NCBI GenBank assembly: GCA_934631055.1
Contig: CAKTXP010000139.1
Span: 1 to 6,437, forward strand
Length of the DNA stretch: 6,437 nt
Origin: an uncultured Clostridia bacterium
GTDB taxonomy: Bacteria; Bacillota; Clostridia; Christensenellales; Aristaeellaceae
Direction: 5' to 3'
Of this stretch, positions 5,257 to 6,437 are shown one piece after another. The position numbers and the translations under genes were made by a program. The notes under the pieces are model-generated. The model was not told where the DNA came from and did not search any database. It saw only the letters and a program-made list of their open reading frames with translations. How positions within the stretch are numbered: position 1 is the first letter of the stretch; each line of letters starts with the position of its first letter.

Positions 5257-6434
5257 GGACGACAGTCAGGCAGGAGGCGGCGTCATGCACGGGCTGCGGC
5301 GCATGCGTGAGCATCTGCCCGAAGCAGGCGATTACCATGCGCGCGGACGGCGAAGGCTTCCTCTATCCCGTTGTGGACGGGGAAAAATGCGTCGAGTGCA
5401 GCCTCTGCGAAAAGCGCTGTCCGGCAGGAAAAGACGTACCGGAAAAGCATGCAAAGATACTCGGCGCACAGGCAGAGGACGCGGAGCTTCGGAAGGTCTC
5501 TTCCTCCGGCGGCGTGTTCACGCTGCTGGCGAGAGATACGCTGGCAAAGGGCGGCGTGGTCTTTGGCGCGGCGTTTGACGAAAACCTGCGTGTGGAGCAT
5601 GTCGGCGCGCTGGATGAGACGGAGCTTGCCGGCATGCGCGGGTCAAAGTATGTGCAGAGCGACGCGACGGACGCGATTCAAAACGCGGTTTCGCTGCTTG
5701 GACGGGATATCCCTGTTTTGTTTTCCGGCGCGCCTTGTCAGATCAACGGTCTGCTGGCGGCGCTGGGCAGGCAGAAAACGGACAAACTGCTGACGGTCGA
5801 TTTCGTCTGCCACGGCGTGCCGTCTCCGGGCGTATTTGCCAGCTATATCAGGGAGTTGGAGAAGGCGCATGGCTGCCGCGCGACGGGTTATGCCTTCCGC
5901 GACAAGCGGCTCGGATGGAAGAATTTTTCCGCTGTCGCGACGTTTGAGGATGGCACGGAACACACCGGAACGCAGGTAGACGAACCGTTCCTGTATGGCT
6001 TTTTGCAGAATCTCTATCTCAGACCGGCGTGCCACGTCTGCACGCAGCTGCGCGGTGAGCGCCATCCGGCGGATATCACCATCGCCGACCTGTGGGGCGC
6101 GGAAAAGCTCTGTCCGGAGAAAGACGACGACACGGGGCTTTCCCTCGTGATGGCGAACACGCAGAAGGGCAGGCAGGCGCTGGAAGCGCTGGGCGCGAAG
6201 CTTGAGACTTTCCCGCTGGGCGGGCTTGAGGAGATGGCGAGGGGCAATCCCGGTCTGCTTGCGCCTGCAAAGCCGCATGAAAAGCGGGCGGCGTTCTTCA
6301 AGCGATACAGGACGCATGGCTTTGAGAGCCGCCGCGTGATGAAGCTGCTGCGCGGAAAGAGCCGGTTTGAACGCGCGCTCCGCCGCGCGGCGCATCTGCC
6401 TGTGGGGCTGGCTAAAAGGATTTTGAAGAAGTGA
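5253..6434 (+). CDS. FrhB-like 4Fe-4S protein (F420 hydrogenase/dehydrogenase beta-subunit family)
   Basis: This 393-residue protein has an N-terminal ferredoxin-like domain with two complete 4Fe-4S motifs: C12, C15, C18, C22-P and C46, C49, C52, C56-P. The body follows the FrhB-type domains (PF04422 and PF04432). Its motifs include SSSGGVF (83-89), RGSKYVQS (129-136), FSGAPCQINGL (157-167, conserved C162), DFVCHGVPSP (183-192), FRDKRLGW (215-222), RPACHVC (257-263, C260 and C263) and ADITIADLWG (273-282). Characterised relatives are flavin and Fe-S redox proteins, such as the F420-reducing hydrogenase beta subunit and 7-hydroxymethyl chlorophyll a reductase, so FAD binding is likely. The tail after ~364 is strongly basic and may be membrane-associated. 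No hydrogenase subunits are nearby; the setting is polysaccharide synthesis, so it probably performs a redox step on a glycan, sugar nucleotide or partner protein. Whether this organism makes F420 is unknown, and the family name should not be read as proof. The stop sits in a GTGA that may start another gene. Confidence 0.9.
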   Translation: MRTTVRQEAASCTGCGACVSICPKQAITMRADGEGFLYPVVDGEKCVECSLCEKRCPAGKDVPEKHAKILGAQAEDAELRKVSSSGGVFTLLARDTLAKGGVVFGAAFDENLRVEHVGALDETELAGMRGSKYVQSDATDAIQNAVSLLGRDIPVLFSGAPCQINGLLAALGRQKTDKLLTVDFVCHGVPSPGVFASYIRELEKAHGCRATGYAFRDKRLGWKNFSAVATFEDGTEHTGTQVDEPFLYGFLQNLYLRPACHVCTQLRGERHPADITIADLWGAEKLCPEKDDDTGLSLVMANTQKGRQALEALGAKLETFPLGGLEEMARGNPGLLAPAKPHEKRAAFFKRYRTHGFESRRVMKLLRGKSRFERALRRAAHLPVGLAKRILKK

Positions 6435-6437
6435 CGG

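Noticed and set aside
5643..6395. Minus-strand open frame of 250 codons antisense to the FrhB-like gene
   Set aside because: It is a shadow of a gene with complete cluster motifs, with Arg-rich composition and no plausible initiation site.

Overview
The window is one compact, plus-strand surface-polysaccharide biosynthesis operon segment. It holds four consecutive GT2-family (GT-A fold) glycosyltransferases, then a polysaccharide pyruvyl-transferase family protein, then an iron-sulfur flavoprotein-like protein of the F420-hydrogenase beta-subunit (FrhB) family. The DNA is GC-rich and the third codon positions strongly favour G and C. Starts are preceded by purine-rich Shine-Dalgarno sequences (GGGAGG or GGGGAGG types). 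Protein sequences such as the ENGGLSSARNAG and KLYRREL motifs look like those of Firmicutes. A GC-rich, probably anaerobic member of the Clostridia is my best guess, but no taxonomic marker is present, so this is inference.

Layout. Bases 1-69 hold the edge of whatever lies upstream and a weak -35 area. A perfect extended -10 (TGCTATAAT) ends at base 75, and a short leader of about 26 nt leads to a GTG start at 109. Genes then run almost without gaps: GT2 no. 1 (109-1152), GT2 no. 2 (1149-2171), GT2 no. 3 (2168-3088), a 15-nt gap, GT2 no. 4 (3104-4087), pyruvyl transferase-like protein (4084-5256), and the FrhB-like Fe-S protein (5253-6434). Four of the five junctions are 4-nt ATGA/GTGA overlaps, which implies translational coupling and one transcript. 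The last stop again sits in a GTGA, so another gene may begin at 6431, just before the window ends. No gap exceeds 300 bases, and I see no RNA gene, mobile element, CRISPR array or rho-independent terminator.

How the genes may work together. The four glycosyltransferases would add sugars in sequence to a membrane-anchored repeat unit on the inner face of the membrane. The pyruvyl-transferase family member could decorate a sugar with a pyruvate ketal. The FrhB-like protein, with two 4Fe-4S cluster motifs, would supply or consume electrons in a step I cannot identify. The transferases look like products of tandem duplication followed by divergence. No flippase, polymerase, initiating phosphoglycosyltransferase or chain-length regulator is in the window, so the cluster must extend beyond it. 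The most interesting point is the coupled pair of pyruvyl-transferase-like and FrhB-like genes, whose joint chemistry is not obvious from either family.
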